From: Algibacter miyuki
GTDB taxonomy: Bacteria > Bacteroidota > Bacteroidia > Flavobacteriales > Flavobacteriaceae
DNA length: 64,000 nucleotides
Assembly: GCF_030409805.1 (NCBI RefSeq)
Contig: NZ_JAUFQP010000007.1
Span: 744,001-808,000 of the forward strand
Direction of reading: 5' to 3'
Shown here piece by piece: positions 53,548-62,401 of the stretch (the stretch's first letter is position 1; each line of letters opens with the position of its first letter). The translations under genes and the position numbers were made by a program. Below the pieces are notes generated by a model that ran no database searches, was not told the origin of the DNA, and saw nothing but the letters and a program-made list of their open reading frames with translations.

Positions 53548-54216
53548 TTAGAAATTCACAAAAGCAATAACATTAATTTGGTCGCGCCCTGTGGTTTCAA
53601 AAAACTGATTCATGTATCCAAGTTCTAATCTTAGCTTTTCAGAAAAGGTATAACCTAGTCCGCCATAAACCCTATTTCTGTCAAATACCGATGATTTTGT
53701 ATTTAAAAAAATCTCGTTGTAAGCTGATAAGTATAATGGGTTTTTTCCATTTTCTTTATACTGAAGCGGTACTTTAATACCTAAAAAATAACGGAGGCGC
53801 AGTTTAAAATCGTCTTCAACAAAGCGTTGTTCAAAACGGTATCGGTGGCTTAAACCTATTTTTCCAATATTTTGTTTTGTTGTGAATTGTTGAAAAATAC
53901 GATGCTCGTTAACCGATTCTTTTTCGTCTGTATCTCCAATATAATTTTCCGATAGAATATAGCCGTATCCTAGTAAAATGTTGTTTTTTTCGGTGATGTT
54001 ATAGCCTAATCCGGTACGTAAAAGCAGTTGTTCTAAATCGCCAACAGCATTATAATTTCTGTACTGTACTTCGTTATGAATATTCCATTTGCTATCCAGT
54101 TTCTTGTTGCCGATGTAAATAAGCCAATTGCCTAAATCGCTTTCTTGAGCCTGAGTAAATAATGGTAGCATTAACACTAAAGTTAGTGCTACCATATTCA
54201 ACTTCTTTTTCATCAT
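53548..54216 (-). CDS. DUF2490 family outer-membrane protein
   Basis: 222 residues from the ATG at 54214-54216 (MMKKKLNMVALTLV); a start at 54228 would add four residues. A signal peptide (ends TQAQ) is followed by an all-beta chain with alternating strands and a terminal aromatic residue (INVIAFVNF), typical of small outer-membrane barrels. Marks of DUF2490 are WLIYIGNKKLDSKWNIHNEVQYRNY and RYRFEQRF. It sits inside the SulP/carbonic anhydrase cluster and may be an entry channel; this is inference. Confidence 0.8.
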   Translation of the reverse strand: MMKKKLNMVALTLVLMLPLFTQAQESDLGNWLIYIGNKKLDSKWNIHNEVQYRNYNAVGDLEQLLLRTGLGYNITEKNNILLGYGYILSENYIGDTDEKESVNEHRIFQQFTTKQNIGKIGLSHRYRFEQRFVEDDFKLRLRYFLGIKVPLQYKENGKNPLYLSAYNEIFLNTKSSVFDRNRVYGGLGYTFSEKLRLELGYMNQFFETTGRDQINVIAFVNF

Positions 54217-54234
54217 TTTTTTACACATATGGGT

Positions 54235-54861
54235 TTAGTAAAAATTTACGGCTCCTGTATTAATATCATACATAGCACCAATAATTTTTATTTCACCATT
54301 TTTTTCCATTTCAGTAAGTATCGGACTTTCAGCATGGATTCTGTCAATAGTTAACTCTACGTTCTTTTTAGATACGCTATCTACGAAATCTAAATTTTTA
54401 GAGGTTCTTTGGCTTTCATCTTTAGGTTCTGTAACGGCATTAACGGCTGGTGTAATTTTTTCAATTAATTTAGTCAGGTTGCCCATTTCAGCATGATCGC
54501 AAGCGCCTTTTATTGCACCACAACTAGTGTGTCCTAATACTACAATTAATTTAGTGCCTGCAAGTTTACAAGCAAATTCCATGCTTCCTAAAATATCTTC
54601 GTTTACAAAGTTTCCTGCAATACGAACGCTAAAAACATCGCCTAATCCTTGGTCAAAAACTAATTCTGCTGAAACTCTAGAATCGATACAACTTAATATG
54701 GTTGCAAACGGAAACTGCCCGTCGCTAGTATCATTAACTTGTTCTAAAAGATTTCTATTCGCTTTTAAATTTCCTTGAAATCTTTGATTTCCTTCTTTTA
54801 AAAAATCGATTGCTTTTTGTGGGGTTAATGTTGCTTGAGTTTCTCTTGTGTGTGCTTTCAT
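54235..54861 (-). CDS. Beta-carbonic anhydrase 2
   Basis: 208 residues. Zinc set C58 with D60-x-R62 in CIDSRVSAEL, and H111 and C114 in GHTSCGAIKGA. Diverged from the other carbonic anhydrase in this cluster, with an N-terminal LTPQKAIDFLKEGNQRF that resembles cyanobacterial-type beta enzymes. No signal peptide. It lies between the universal stress protein and DUF2490 genes, 17 bases from the former. Confidence 0.93.
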   Translation of the reverse strand: MKAHTRETQATLTPQKAIDFLKEGNQRFQGNLKANRNLLEQVNDTSDGQFPFATILSCIDSRVSAELVFDQGLGDVFSVRIAGNFVNEDILGSMEFACKLAGTKLIVVLGHTSCGAIKGACDHAEMGNLTKLIEKITPAVNAVTEPKDESQRTSKNLDFVDSVSKKNVELTIDRIHAESPILTEMEKNGEIKIIGAMYDINTGAVNFY

Positions 54862-54878
54862 GATATGTTTTTTTAAGG

Positions 54879-55691
54879 TTAAATAGCTTGTTTTTGTGTG
54901 TTACTGGTTATAAATAAAGAGATATTTACTTTATTTATAACATCTTTAATTTCAGATTTTTCAGACTTAGACTCTGTGTTGTTATCTCTATTTATAAGTA
55001 ACAGATTTACCTGGTTTTTCTCTAAATAATGTGATAGATTTTTAATTGTATTATCATTTTTTTCAAATACGTAATCTATAGTTTTATTTGTTGAATTGCT
55101 GGTTTGTGCTGCTTTTTGGTCGGCATTGCTAACAATGTTAAACGATTTTAGCGGTGTGTTGGTTTGTGCTAATAAATCGTTGGTTATAGCGGTGTTAGAT
55201 GTTGTTGTGTTTCCGTTAAGAAAACCAATATGCAAATCGCTTTCTGGCTCTAAACCGTTTTCGCTAGAAGCAATCATTACCGTGCCATTGTAAGTTTTTA
55301 GAATGAAATCGGTTACGTTATCACCTGCAATTTTTAGTGTTTTAGATTGTCGTTGGCCTAAAACAATAATATCTGGGTTCGATGTTTTTATATATGCTTC
55401 AATTTCAGATTTTACATGCCCCATACCTACACGAGATGTAATATTTACATTGTAGTTTTCTGCAAAAGGATTTAAAACCGTTGCCAGTTGATTTCTCGCT
55501 TGGTTTTGCTCTTCATTTATAGTACGCATGGCCGATAATTGGCTGTCGCTCGCAATAACGTCGGTTGCTTTTTTTACATGAAATAAATCGACTTTAGCAT
55601 TTATTAATTTAGATAAACTAACAGCACTTTTTACGGTGCTGTTAGTGTGCTTCTTAAGATCGGCAAGCACTAAGATTTTTAGTTTTTTCAT
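54879..55691 (-). CDS. Universal stress protein family
   Basis: 270 residues. An N-terminal Usp domain (about 1-145), with LKILVLADLKKHTNSTVKSAVSL at the start and a DIIVLGQRQSKTLKIAGDNVTDFIL segment. The glycine-rich ATP motif is only partly kept. The C-terminal half (about 150-270) looks like a second, worn Usp domain. Six bases after the SulP copy 2 gene, so co-transcribed; it may tune the transporter. Confidence 0.82.
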   Translation of the reverse strand: MKKLKILVLADLKKHTNSTVKSAVSLSKLINAKVDLFHVKKATDVIASDSQLSAMRTINEEQNQARNQLATVLNPFAENYNVNITSRVGMGHVKSEIEAYIKTSNPDIIVLGQRQSKTLKIAGDNVTDFILKTYNGTVMIASSENGLEPESDLHIGFLNGNTTTSNTAITNDLLAQTNTPLKSFNIVSNADQKAAQTSNSTNKTIDYVFEKNDNTIKNLSHYLEKNQVNLLLINRDNNTESKSEKSEIKDVINKVNISLFITSNTQKQAI

Positions 55692-55697
55692 AGTGCA

Positions 55698-57290
55698 TTA
55701 GCTTAAACTTAAGTTTGATTTTTCTCTTTCGTTGAAAAATTTAATAAAACTCGATGGGTTGTCAACAATACCACGTTTAGAAACTAATTTGATATCGATG
55801 TTTCTTTCTTCAGCTTTAAAAAGGAAATCTTCTAAAATTTCGATGATATCGTTGTCTAAATAACGTGTTTTAATCAGGTTGATTTCTAACTGAGTATCAA
55901 TAGGTAAACTATCTAATTCTTTTAAAATTGCACCTTTATTGAAAAATGTAACTTCTTCAGCAAGGGTCATTTTTATTTTATGTTTTCCGTTACTATTATC
56001 TTCAATATGAAGGAAATGTGAGTTTTGGTAACTTTTTAAAAGAATAACAACTACACCTACAGCAAGACCTAAACCAATACCCCAAAGTAAATCGATAAAT
56101 ACAATGCCTAAAACGGTTACGGTAAACGGAATAGATTGTTTCCATCCCATTTTATGCATTTTCACAAATAAACTTGGCTTGGCTAGTTTGTAACCTACAA
56201 CAAGTAAAATTGCTGCTAAAACCGATAAAGGAATCATGTTTAATAACTTCGGAATAACCACTACTGATATTAATAATAAAAATCCGTGGATGATGGTAGA
56301 CATTTTAGACATACCTCCCGATTGAATGTTTGCTGAACTACGTACAATTACTTGTGTAATAGGTAAACCTCCAATTAAACCAACAATAATGTTTCCGGTA
56401 CCTTGCGCTAATAACTCACGGTTGGTTGGTGTTACATTTTTATGCGGATCTAATTTATCGGTAGCTTCAACACTTAACAATGTTTCTAAACTAGCTACTA
56501 ATGCAATTGTAAAGGCAATAACCCAAACATCTGGATTGGCTATGGCTGCAAAATTTGGAAAACTAAATTGGCCAATGAATGATGCAAAATCATCTGGAAT
56601 AGGGACACTTACTAAGTGTGTTGATGCAATACTTAAAGTATCGTGGTCTTGGGTTAAAGCAAAATAGATAATACCAACCACTACGGCTACTAATGGGCCT
56701 TGAATTACGGTAAATATTTTTGCTTTTTTAGCTAAAACTTTATCCCAAAAAAGGATAATACCTAAACCTACTAGGCCTATAACTAGTGAGCCTAAAATAA
56801 GGTTGTCTGTAATATTTAGTATAGCAGAAAATGTGTTTTCTCCCGAAGCTTCCACAAAACTATCAGCACCTTCTACTTCGGCATCATAACCAAAAAAGTG
56901 AGGAATTTGCTTTAAGATGATGATGATACCAATACCGGTTAACATCCCTTTAATAACTGAAGATGGAAAATAATAACCAATAACACCAGCTTTTAATATT
57001 CCAAAAACAATTTGAATAACACCTCCTAAAACCACCGCAACCAAGAAGTTTTCATAACCTCCTAAAGTGCCAATGGCAGTTAAAACAATGGCTGCTAATC
57101 CGGCAGCAGGACCACTAACCCCAAGGTTAGATCCACTTAAACTCCCTACAACAACACCGCCTACAACACCGGCAATAACTCCTGAAAATAGTGGCGCACC
57201 ACTTGCTAATGCAATACCTAAACACAATGGTAATGCAACGAAAAACACGACTATACTCGCTGGAAAGTCGTTCTTAATATTTTTAAACAT
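55698..57290 (-). CDS. SulP-family anion transporter with STAS domain, copy 2
   Basis: 530 residues from the ATG at 57288-57290 (MFKNIKNDFPASIVVFFVALPLCLGIALASGAP). About 11-12 membrane segments, then a short STAS-like domain (about 440-525). Its gating region VTPTNRELLAQGTGNIIVGLIGGLPITQVIVRSS matches the SulP family core. It is not a close copy of the 620-residue SulP. With carbonic anhydrase and Usp genes behind it, a bicarbonate role is likely but unproven. Confidence 0.9.
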   Translation of the reverse strand: MFKNIKNDFPASIVVFFVALPLCLGIALASGAPLFSGVIAGVVGGVVVGSLSGSNLGVSGPAAGLAAIVLTAIGTLGGYENFLVAVVLGGVIQIVFGILKAGVIGYYFPSSVIKGMLTGIGIIIILKQIPHFFGYDAEVEGADSFVEASGENTFSAILNITDNLILGSLVIGLVGLGIILFWDKVLAKKAKIFTVIQGPLVAVVVGIIYFALTQDHDTLSIASTHLVSVPIPDDFASFIGQFSFPNFAAIANPDVWVIAFTIALVASLETLLSVEATDKLDPHKNVTPTNRELLAQGTGNIIVGLIGGLPITQVIVRSSANIQSGGMSKMSTIIHGFLLLISVVVIPKLLNMIPLSVLAAILLVVGYKLAKPSLFVKMHKMGWKQSIPFTVTVLGIVFIDLLWGIGLGLAVGVVVILLKSYQNSHFLHIEDNSNGKHKIKMTLAEEVTFFNKGAILKELDSLPIDTQLEINLIKTRYLDNDIIEILEDFLFKAEERNIDIKLVSKRGIVDNPSSFIKFFNEREKSNLSLS

Positions 57291-57362
57291 AATGTATTCA
57301 CTTAGACTAAAAAGCATGGCTTTTTAGTGATTTTAATAATTTTTTTGATAAATCGGATGGGA

Positions 57363-57370
57363 CAAAACTA
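57363..57370 (-). promoter_or_regulatory. -7 promoter element of the SulP cluster
   Basis: On minus TAGTTTTG, matching TAnnTTTG, 72 bases before the SulP copy 2 ATG. It probably drives the whole minus-strand cluster down to the terminator at 50885. Confidence 0.5.
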
Positions 57371-57389
57371 TCCACTGACTAAAATATTA

Positions 57390-57686
57390 TTAAGCGAATT
57401 TTGGGGGAGGAGAAATTAAATTAAGGTACGGTTTCGAGTAGTCTTTAAGATAATAGCTTAAGAGGTTTTTTTCTTCTTTTAAGCATAAGAACTCTTCGTT
57501 GTCCGTATTTTCTAAAATAAAGTTTTTAACGTTTTTACTTTTACCGTTGCCATGTTCTTCTTCTTCTGCGGTGCTGTAAAATAAGGATACATCAATAGAA
57601 TCATCTACCATAGAGATGATGGTTGGTGCTGATAAAAACACCAGGAAATTTAATAAAAAGAAGATAGAAACAAGGTTTCTTGGCAT
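57390..57686 (-). CDS. Small secreted or membrane protein of unknown function
   Basis: 98 residues. A hydrophobic N-terminus (about 1-25, MPRNLVSIFFLLNFLVFLSAP) is a signal peptide or anchor. An acidic loop with TAEEEEHGNGK and a C-terminal YYLKDYSKPYLNLISPPPKF follow. No cysteine ligands or known domain. It sits between the Bat operon and the SulP cluster. Likely a flavobacterial lineage protein, as judged by composition only. Confidence 0.6.
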   Translation of the reverse strand: MPRNLVSIFFLLNFLVFLSAPTIISMVDDSIDVSLFYSTAEEEEHGNGKSKNVKNFILENTDNEEFLCLKEEKNLLSYYLKDYSKPYLNLISPPPKFA

Positions 57687-57749
57687 TTATTATAAATTTA
57701 ATAAGCCACAAATATAGTTCTTAAAATCGATGTATTTAAAATAAAAGTA

Positions 57750-58508
57750 TTAAAAAGCTGTTAAGATTTTGATGTCTTTATCGGTAATCCAACCGGTTTG
57801 GCCGTCTGATAATTTTATTTTTTTCCAATTATTAACCGAGTCAATAACCTGTACTTTAGTGCCTTCGTGTAATCTAAAAACTTCTTCGCCACGGGCATTA
57901 GGTTCACTTTTTATTTGACTTTCTTGTGCAAAAACAATAGCGGGGTTATCTTTTTTGTCTAAAGCATATTTTTGAAAGGCAAAAGCTAACGTGATGCATA
58001 ATGAAATTAAAGATAGAATACTGCCTATAAATGCTAAGCGCTTACGGCCCGTAGAGTACGCGAAATAATACAGTAAAAACAAAATAACAAAGGCAAACAC
58101 TAAACCAATAGTTGTTTTTGCCCAACCATCAAAAGACATGCTGTGAGTAATGTTTTTAAATAATTTTGAAAAACCAACTTCAGGCACTACACTAATGGCA
58201 TCAACGGTCATGTTTTTAGCGAATGCGAGGTTGTTTTTAATGTCTTTATCGTTTGGCGCTAGTTGTAGGGCTTTTTCATAATAAAAAATGCTAGGCGCTA
58301 CGTTATTGAGTTTATAATGTGCATTGGCCAAATTGTAGTATAGTTCGGCAGAATGTTTTTTCGTTTTTAAAACGGTAGTGTATTTTTCAATAGCTTCCGC
58401 ATATTTTCCATCGTTGTAAAGGGCGTTTCCTTGTTCAAAAAGGGCATTGTTTTGAGCAAATACTCCAAAACAGAACAAAAACGAAAGTATGTATAGTAAA
58501 TGTTTCAT
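57750..58508 (-). CDS. batE: BatE, TPR and SH3 aerotolerance protein
   Basis: 252 residues from the ATG at 58506-58508 (MKHLLYILSFLFCFGVFAQ), a clear signal peptide. Two to three TPR units (about 20-90: EQGNALYNDGKYAEAIEKY, YYNLANAHYKLNNVAPSIFYYEKAL), two membrane segments (about 130-180) and a C-terminal SH3-like domain (GTKVQVIDSVNNWKKIKL). One base lies between the BatD stop and its start. Role in the Bat complex is known only by association. Confidence 0.88.
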   Translation of the reverse strand: MKHLLYILSFLFCFGVFAQNNALFEQGNALYNDGKYAEAIEKYTTVLKTKKHSAELYYNLANAHYKLNNVAPSIFYYEKALQLAPNDKDIKNNLAFAKNMTVDAISVVPEVGFSKLFKNITHSMSFDGWAKTTIGLVFAFVILFLLYYFAYSTGRKRLAFIGSILSLISLCITLAFAFQKYALDKKDNPAIVFAQESQIKSEPNARGEEVFRLHEGTKVQVIDSVNNWKKIKLSDGQTGWITDKDIKILTAF

Positions 58509-58509
58509 A

Positions 58510-60282
58510 TTAACGAGCTTGTTTATCAATTAACGAAATAGTTTTAGCGGCTTTATTGTAATCTTCTTGCATGGTTACAATGTCTATTGGGGTGTATCGC
58601 GCTAGTTCACAGCTTTCTAAAATACCTTCGAAATCTTTAATAACTTGGGCATCCACTTGTTTGTTCAGTAAGAAATCATTGATTTTATCCTTACTTAAAT
58701 CGTTGGTTTCAATGTGTAATTTGGCTTTTAAATAATGATGTAAAGCTTTCTCTAAAGCAATATAAAAGGCTTCTTTTTTACCTAAAGATTTTTTAGCATT
58801 GCTTAAATATTTCTTAGCGAGTTTATCCGATTTTCTAATGCGGTTGCCATAAACATCAGCATCCCGGGTTGCTTTTTTATTTCGTATTACAATAGCTATC
58901 GGAATCGCTAGAAACGGCAATAATAATAAGCACCAGAATAGTGTGGTTTTAAAGAAATATTCAGGTTTTACTTTCGTGAAATTTGTTTTTGTTTTGATGA
59001 ATGCAAACTGATCATTATTGGCTGTAACTACTTGCTTATTGCTGTTTGCAGTTCCGTTTTCCGAAGTGGTGGCAGGCGTATTTAACGGTCCGTTTTGCAC
59101 ATCTATTATGATTTCGTCTGAATTTAAACGCTTATAAGTTTTTGTTTTTAAATCGAAATAGGAAAATGAAATACTTGGAATTGGATATTTACCTTTAAAT
59201 TGTGGCACTACAGTATAACTATCCGAAATATCACCTTGCATGCCTGCGGAATTTGTTTTCACGTTTTCAGCATGTTCCGGCTCATAAACTTCCAAAGAAC
59301 TTGGTAATGAAAGTTTAGGGAGTTTAAATAGTTTTAAATTTCCACTTCCTTTAACGCCTACTTTAATTTGAAGCGATTCCGAAGCATCTAGCGCTTGTTT
59401 AGAAGCAGAAACATCGAAACTAAAATCGCCTACAGCACCAGTAAAATCAGCTGGTTTTCCATTCTCAGGTAAAGGCTTTACTGTAATAGTGTTATTTCCT
59501 GCCGATACGGTTTTGCTTACGCGCGTCATTAATGCACCACCAAATATATCGCGACGGTTTGTTGGCACGCGCATCGATAAGTTTAAAGTTAAAGGCTCAA
59601 TGTTTAATTCGCCTGTTTTTTGTGGGTATAGCACTGTTTTACGTAGTACTAAATAACGATAATCTTTACCTTTATATTTTCCGTTTTGTACTTTCTGACC
59701 TTGAGTATTTATAGTTTGACTCCAAAAATCGTTGTATCTCGGGCTATCAATTTCGTTCCAATTATCTACCGCTATCGTTGGTGATACGTAAAGTTTATAA
59801 ACCACAGAAATAGCTTCGTTTAAGTACGGATTGGTTTTAGAAATTTCAGCAACTAAATGAATGTTTTCTCCGGCAATAAAGTTTGGGTCGTTTGGGTCTT
59901 TTGGTTTATCTACAGCGGCTGTAACTTCTACTTTACTTGGTACGGTTTTGTATAAAGTACCTGCAATAGTAATTTCGGCTTGGCCAATAGTGAAAGTTCC
60001 ACGGGATTTTGGCGTTAAAAAATAGGTGTATGTTTTGTTGTAAGATCGAACACCGTTAATCCAGGAGTTGCTTACCGATTGGTTCGGACCGCTAACATTG
60101 AAGTTTGAAAAATCGGGCGGATTAAAATTATCGCCGTCCTGATTCATGTTGAAATCAATGCGTAAACGTTCGTTTATGCCTAAGGTCGTTTTACTAAGTT
60201 TTGCTTCAAATTTAACCTGTGCAGAAGCTATACTTGTAATAAGAATGAAACCTAAAATGTATATGTGTTTTACTACTTTCAT
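58510..60282 (-). CDS. batD: BatD, oxygen-tolerance protein
   Basis: 590 residues. Signal peptide (ends ASAQ), several immunoglobulin-like beta domains in the periplasm (about 20-420), one TM (about 455-475, TTLFWCLLLLPFLAIPIAIVI) and a cytoplasmic C-terminal helical tail (about 480-590). It matches the BatD family (PF13584). Early motif LGINERLRIDFNMNQDGDNFNPPDF and the W...W regions are conserved. Bat proteins affect aerotolerance and stress resistance in Bacteroides and Leptospira; molecular function is unclear. Confidence 0.9.
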   Translation of the reverse strand: MKVVKHIYILGFILITSIASAQVKFEAKLSKTTLGINERLRIDFNMNQDGDNFNPPDFSNFNVSGPNQSVSNSWINGVRSYNKTYTYFLTPKSRGTFTIGQAEITIAGTLYKTVPSKVEVTAAVDKPKDPNDPNFIAGENIHLVAEISKTNPYLNEAISVVYKLYVSPTIAVDNWNEIDSPRYNDFWSQTINTQGQKVQNGKYKGKDYRYLVLRKTVLYPQKTGELNIEPLTLNLSMRVPTNRRDIFGGALMTRVSKTVSAGNNTITVKPLPENGKPADFTGAVGDFSFDVSASKQALDASESLQIKVGVKGSGNLKLFKLPKLSLPSSLEVYEPEHAENVKTNSAGMQGDISDSYTVVPQFKGKYPIPSISFSYFDLKTKTYKRLNSDEIIIDVQNGPLNTPATTSENGTANSNKQVVTANNDQFAFIKTKTNFTKVKPEYFFKTTLFWCLLLLPFLAIPIAIVIRNKKATRDADVYGNRIRKSDKLAKKYLSNAKKSLGKKEAFYIALEKALHHYLKAKLHIETNDLSKDKINDFLLNKQVDAQVIKDFEGILESCELARYTPIDIVTMQEDYNKAAKTISLIDKQAR

Positions 60283-60361
60283 TTGTTAAATTTATAAGCC
60301 TACAAAGCGTTAAAACGATGTAGGATTTTTTGAAAATATAATGCTATTTAAACATTGCGTT

Positions 60362-61225
60362 TTACCAATCTTTATCTGTTTGCACTTTAACGCCTTTTAC
60401 TTTTTCGGCGTTCATTTTCTCTTGTACTTTTTGTTCTTGATTATTCATGGCTTCTAGCAAGTTTTTCATTTGCTGTGGCGACATTTGGCCAGGTTGTGGT
60501 TGGGGCTGTTCTTTTTTGTCTTGATCGCCTTTGCCGTCCTCTTTATTTTTATCTTCTTTTTCGTCTTTAGGCTTGCCGTCTTCATCTTTTTTGTCGTCGC
60601 CTTCCTTTTTATCTTGATCGCCTTCGTCCTTTTTATCTTTGTTGTCCTCTTTGTCGTCGCCGTCTTTGTTATCCTTATTCTCGTCTTTGTTATCTTGGTC
60701 TTTTTTATCGTCTTCGTTCTTGTCCTCTTTATCGTCCTTGTTTTCGTCGTCTTTGTTCTGGTCTTTTTGTTGTTCAGCACAAGCTTTAGCAATGCCTAAG
60801 TTGTAACGCGTTTCATCATCTGTCGGGTCGTTTCGTAAAGCACTTTTATAAGCTTCAACAGCTTCTTTACATTTTTTACCTTTCATTAAAATGGTGCCGA
60901 TGTTATGGAATGCTTTATGTTTTTCAGATTTTGAAGTGGCCGTTTTTGCAGCTTCTTCTAAACGAAATAAGGCTTCGTCCATGCTGCCACTTGTGTAGTA
61001 GGAGTTGCCTAAATTATAAATTCCGGCAATGTTTGTTGGATTTTCAGAGATGGCTTTTCTGTATTCCATTTCTGCAGAAACATAATCAGATTCATTAATT
61101 AAACTATTGCCTTCGTAAACATAATTATTAGCCTTTTTTAAAGCTAGTAATTGCGCCTCTTCTGCTTCTTGTGAAAAAGAACAAAAGGTTGAAAATAGGA
61201 TTATAAAAGTTGCTAAATATTTCAT
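60362..61225 (-). CDS. batC: BatC, TPR protein with acidic low-complexity tail
   Basis: 287 residues. Signal peptide (ends CSFSQ), three TPR units (about 35-145: AEMEYRKAISENPTNIAGIYNLGNSYY and others), then a long repeat of Lys, Asp and Glu (about 155-245) and a helical end that includes QMSPQQMKNLLEAMNNQEQ. The low-complexity tract causes open frames on other strands, which were rejected. Part of the Bat complex with BatA, B, D and E. Confidence 0.88.
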   Translation of the reverse strand: MKYLATFIILFSTFCSFSQEAEEAQLLALKKANNYVYEGNSLINESDYVSAEMEYRKAISENPTNIAGIYNLGNSYYTSGSMDEALFRLEEAAKTATSKSEKHKAFHNIGTILMKGKKCKEAVEAYKSALRNDPTDDETRYNLGIAKACAEQQKDQNKDDENKDDKEDKNEDDKKDQDNKDENKDNKDGDDKEDNKDKKDEGDQDKKEGDDKKDEDGKPKDEKEDKNKEDGKGDQDKKEQPQPQPGQMSPQQMKNLLEAMNNQEQKVQEKMNAEKVKGVKVQTDKDW

Positions 61226-61281
61226 CTCTAATGTGTGCTTTCTAAGTGATTAAACCCAGTTATTTGGTTATTATAATGCGA

Positions 61282-62319
61282 TTAAAAATTCTCATTAAAT
61301 AAATTTAATTTCTTAAGCCATCCTGTTTTTCTTTCTAATAAGAAAATATCTATAAATAGGAAGAAAAGTCCAAGACCTAAAAACCATTGAAATTGATCTT
61401 TAAAATCGGCAAATTGTTTGGCTTCGAACTCTGTTTTGTCCATACCATTTAATATTTCTCTAATATTGGTAACTACATCAGTGGTGTTTTTTCCGTTGAT
61501 GTAAGCGCCATTTGCTTCGTCTGCAATTTTCTTTAAAGTATCTTCGTTTAAACGTGTAATTACTGTTTCGCCTTGTTTATCTTTCTTATAATTTAAAACA
61601 ACACCGTTTCGTTTAATAGGAATTGGGCCACCTTTCTCATCACCAACACCTATAGTGAAAATTCGAATGCCTTCGTCGTGTGCTTGTTCGGCAACGGCTG
61701 CAGCTTCTTCGGTATGATCTTCACCATCCGAAATAATAATTAAAACCCGATTGGTTTGTTCTTCATCATCAAAATATGTGGTTGCTAATTTTATAGCTTC
61801 GCTAATAGCAGTACCTTGTGAGGACAGCATATCGGTATTCATGTTGTTTAAAAACATTTTAGCCGAAGCGTAATCGGTGGTAATTGGTAACTGTGGAAAG
61901 GCTTTACCCGCATAAGCGATAATACCCACACGGTCACTGGCCAAGTTGTTGATGATTTGCGTAACCAATTGTTTCGATTTCTCTAAACGGTTGGGCGCAA
62001 TATCTTCGGCAAGCATACTTTTTGAAACATCGACTGCGAACACAATATCTACACCTTCACGTTTTACCGTTTCAAGTTTTGTGCCAATTTTCGGGTTTAC
62101 CAAAGCAATGGTGAAACATAAAAAAGCTAAACATAAAACAACCACTTTTAAAACGGATTTAAATACCGATTTATTTGGACTTAAACGTTTTAATAATTCT
62201 TTATCGGCAAACTTTTTTTGTGCGCGGTATCTCCAAAATTGAAGCATCAAAAAAAGTAGGATTATTACGGGAATAATCGCTAGTGTCCAAAACCATATTT
62301 TTTCTTCTAATTGAAACAT
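61282..62319 (-). CDS. batB: BatB, von Willebrand factor A domain protein
   Basis: 345 residues. TM1 about 10-27 and TM2 about 55-75, a VWA domain (about 88-290) with an intact MIDAS (DVSKSMLAEDI), TDYASAKMF, and ISDGEDHTEE, and a C-terminal TM (about 312-332). The VWA faces the periplasm or cytoplasm; direction not certain. It follows BatA by 82 bases. VWA pairs in Bat operons work with MoxR ATPases. Confidence 0.93.
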   Translation of the reverse strand: MFQLEEKIWFWTLAIIPVIILLFLMLQFWRYRAQKKFADKELLKRLSPNKSVFKSVLKVVVLCLAFLCFTIALVNPKIGTKLETVKREGVDIVFAVDVSKSMLAEDIAPNRLEKSKQLVTQIINNLASDRVGIIAYAGKAFPQLPITTDYASAKMFLNNMNTDMLSSQGTAISEAIKLATTYFDDEEQTNRVLIIISDGEDHTEEAAAVAEQAHDEGIRIFTIGVGDEKGGPIPIKRNGVVLNYKKDKQGETVITRLNEDTLKKIADEANGAYINGKNTTDVVTNIREILNGMDKTEFEAKQFADFKDQFQWFLGLGLFFLFIDIFLLERKTGWLKKLNLFNENF

Positions 62320-62401
62320 TTTTTAATCTTCTGTTTTTTCAGTATTCAGTTTTCTAAGTTAAACGGGGTCGTACTCCGTGATTCAGTACTTGCCTATGTT
62401 T

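Noticed and set aside
60466-60799. Open frames on both strands inside the BatC low-complexity tract
   Set aside because: They are mirror frames of the Lys/Asp/Glu codon repeats, give Thr/Lys or Phe/Val-only proteins, and overlap a well-supported gene fully.
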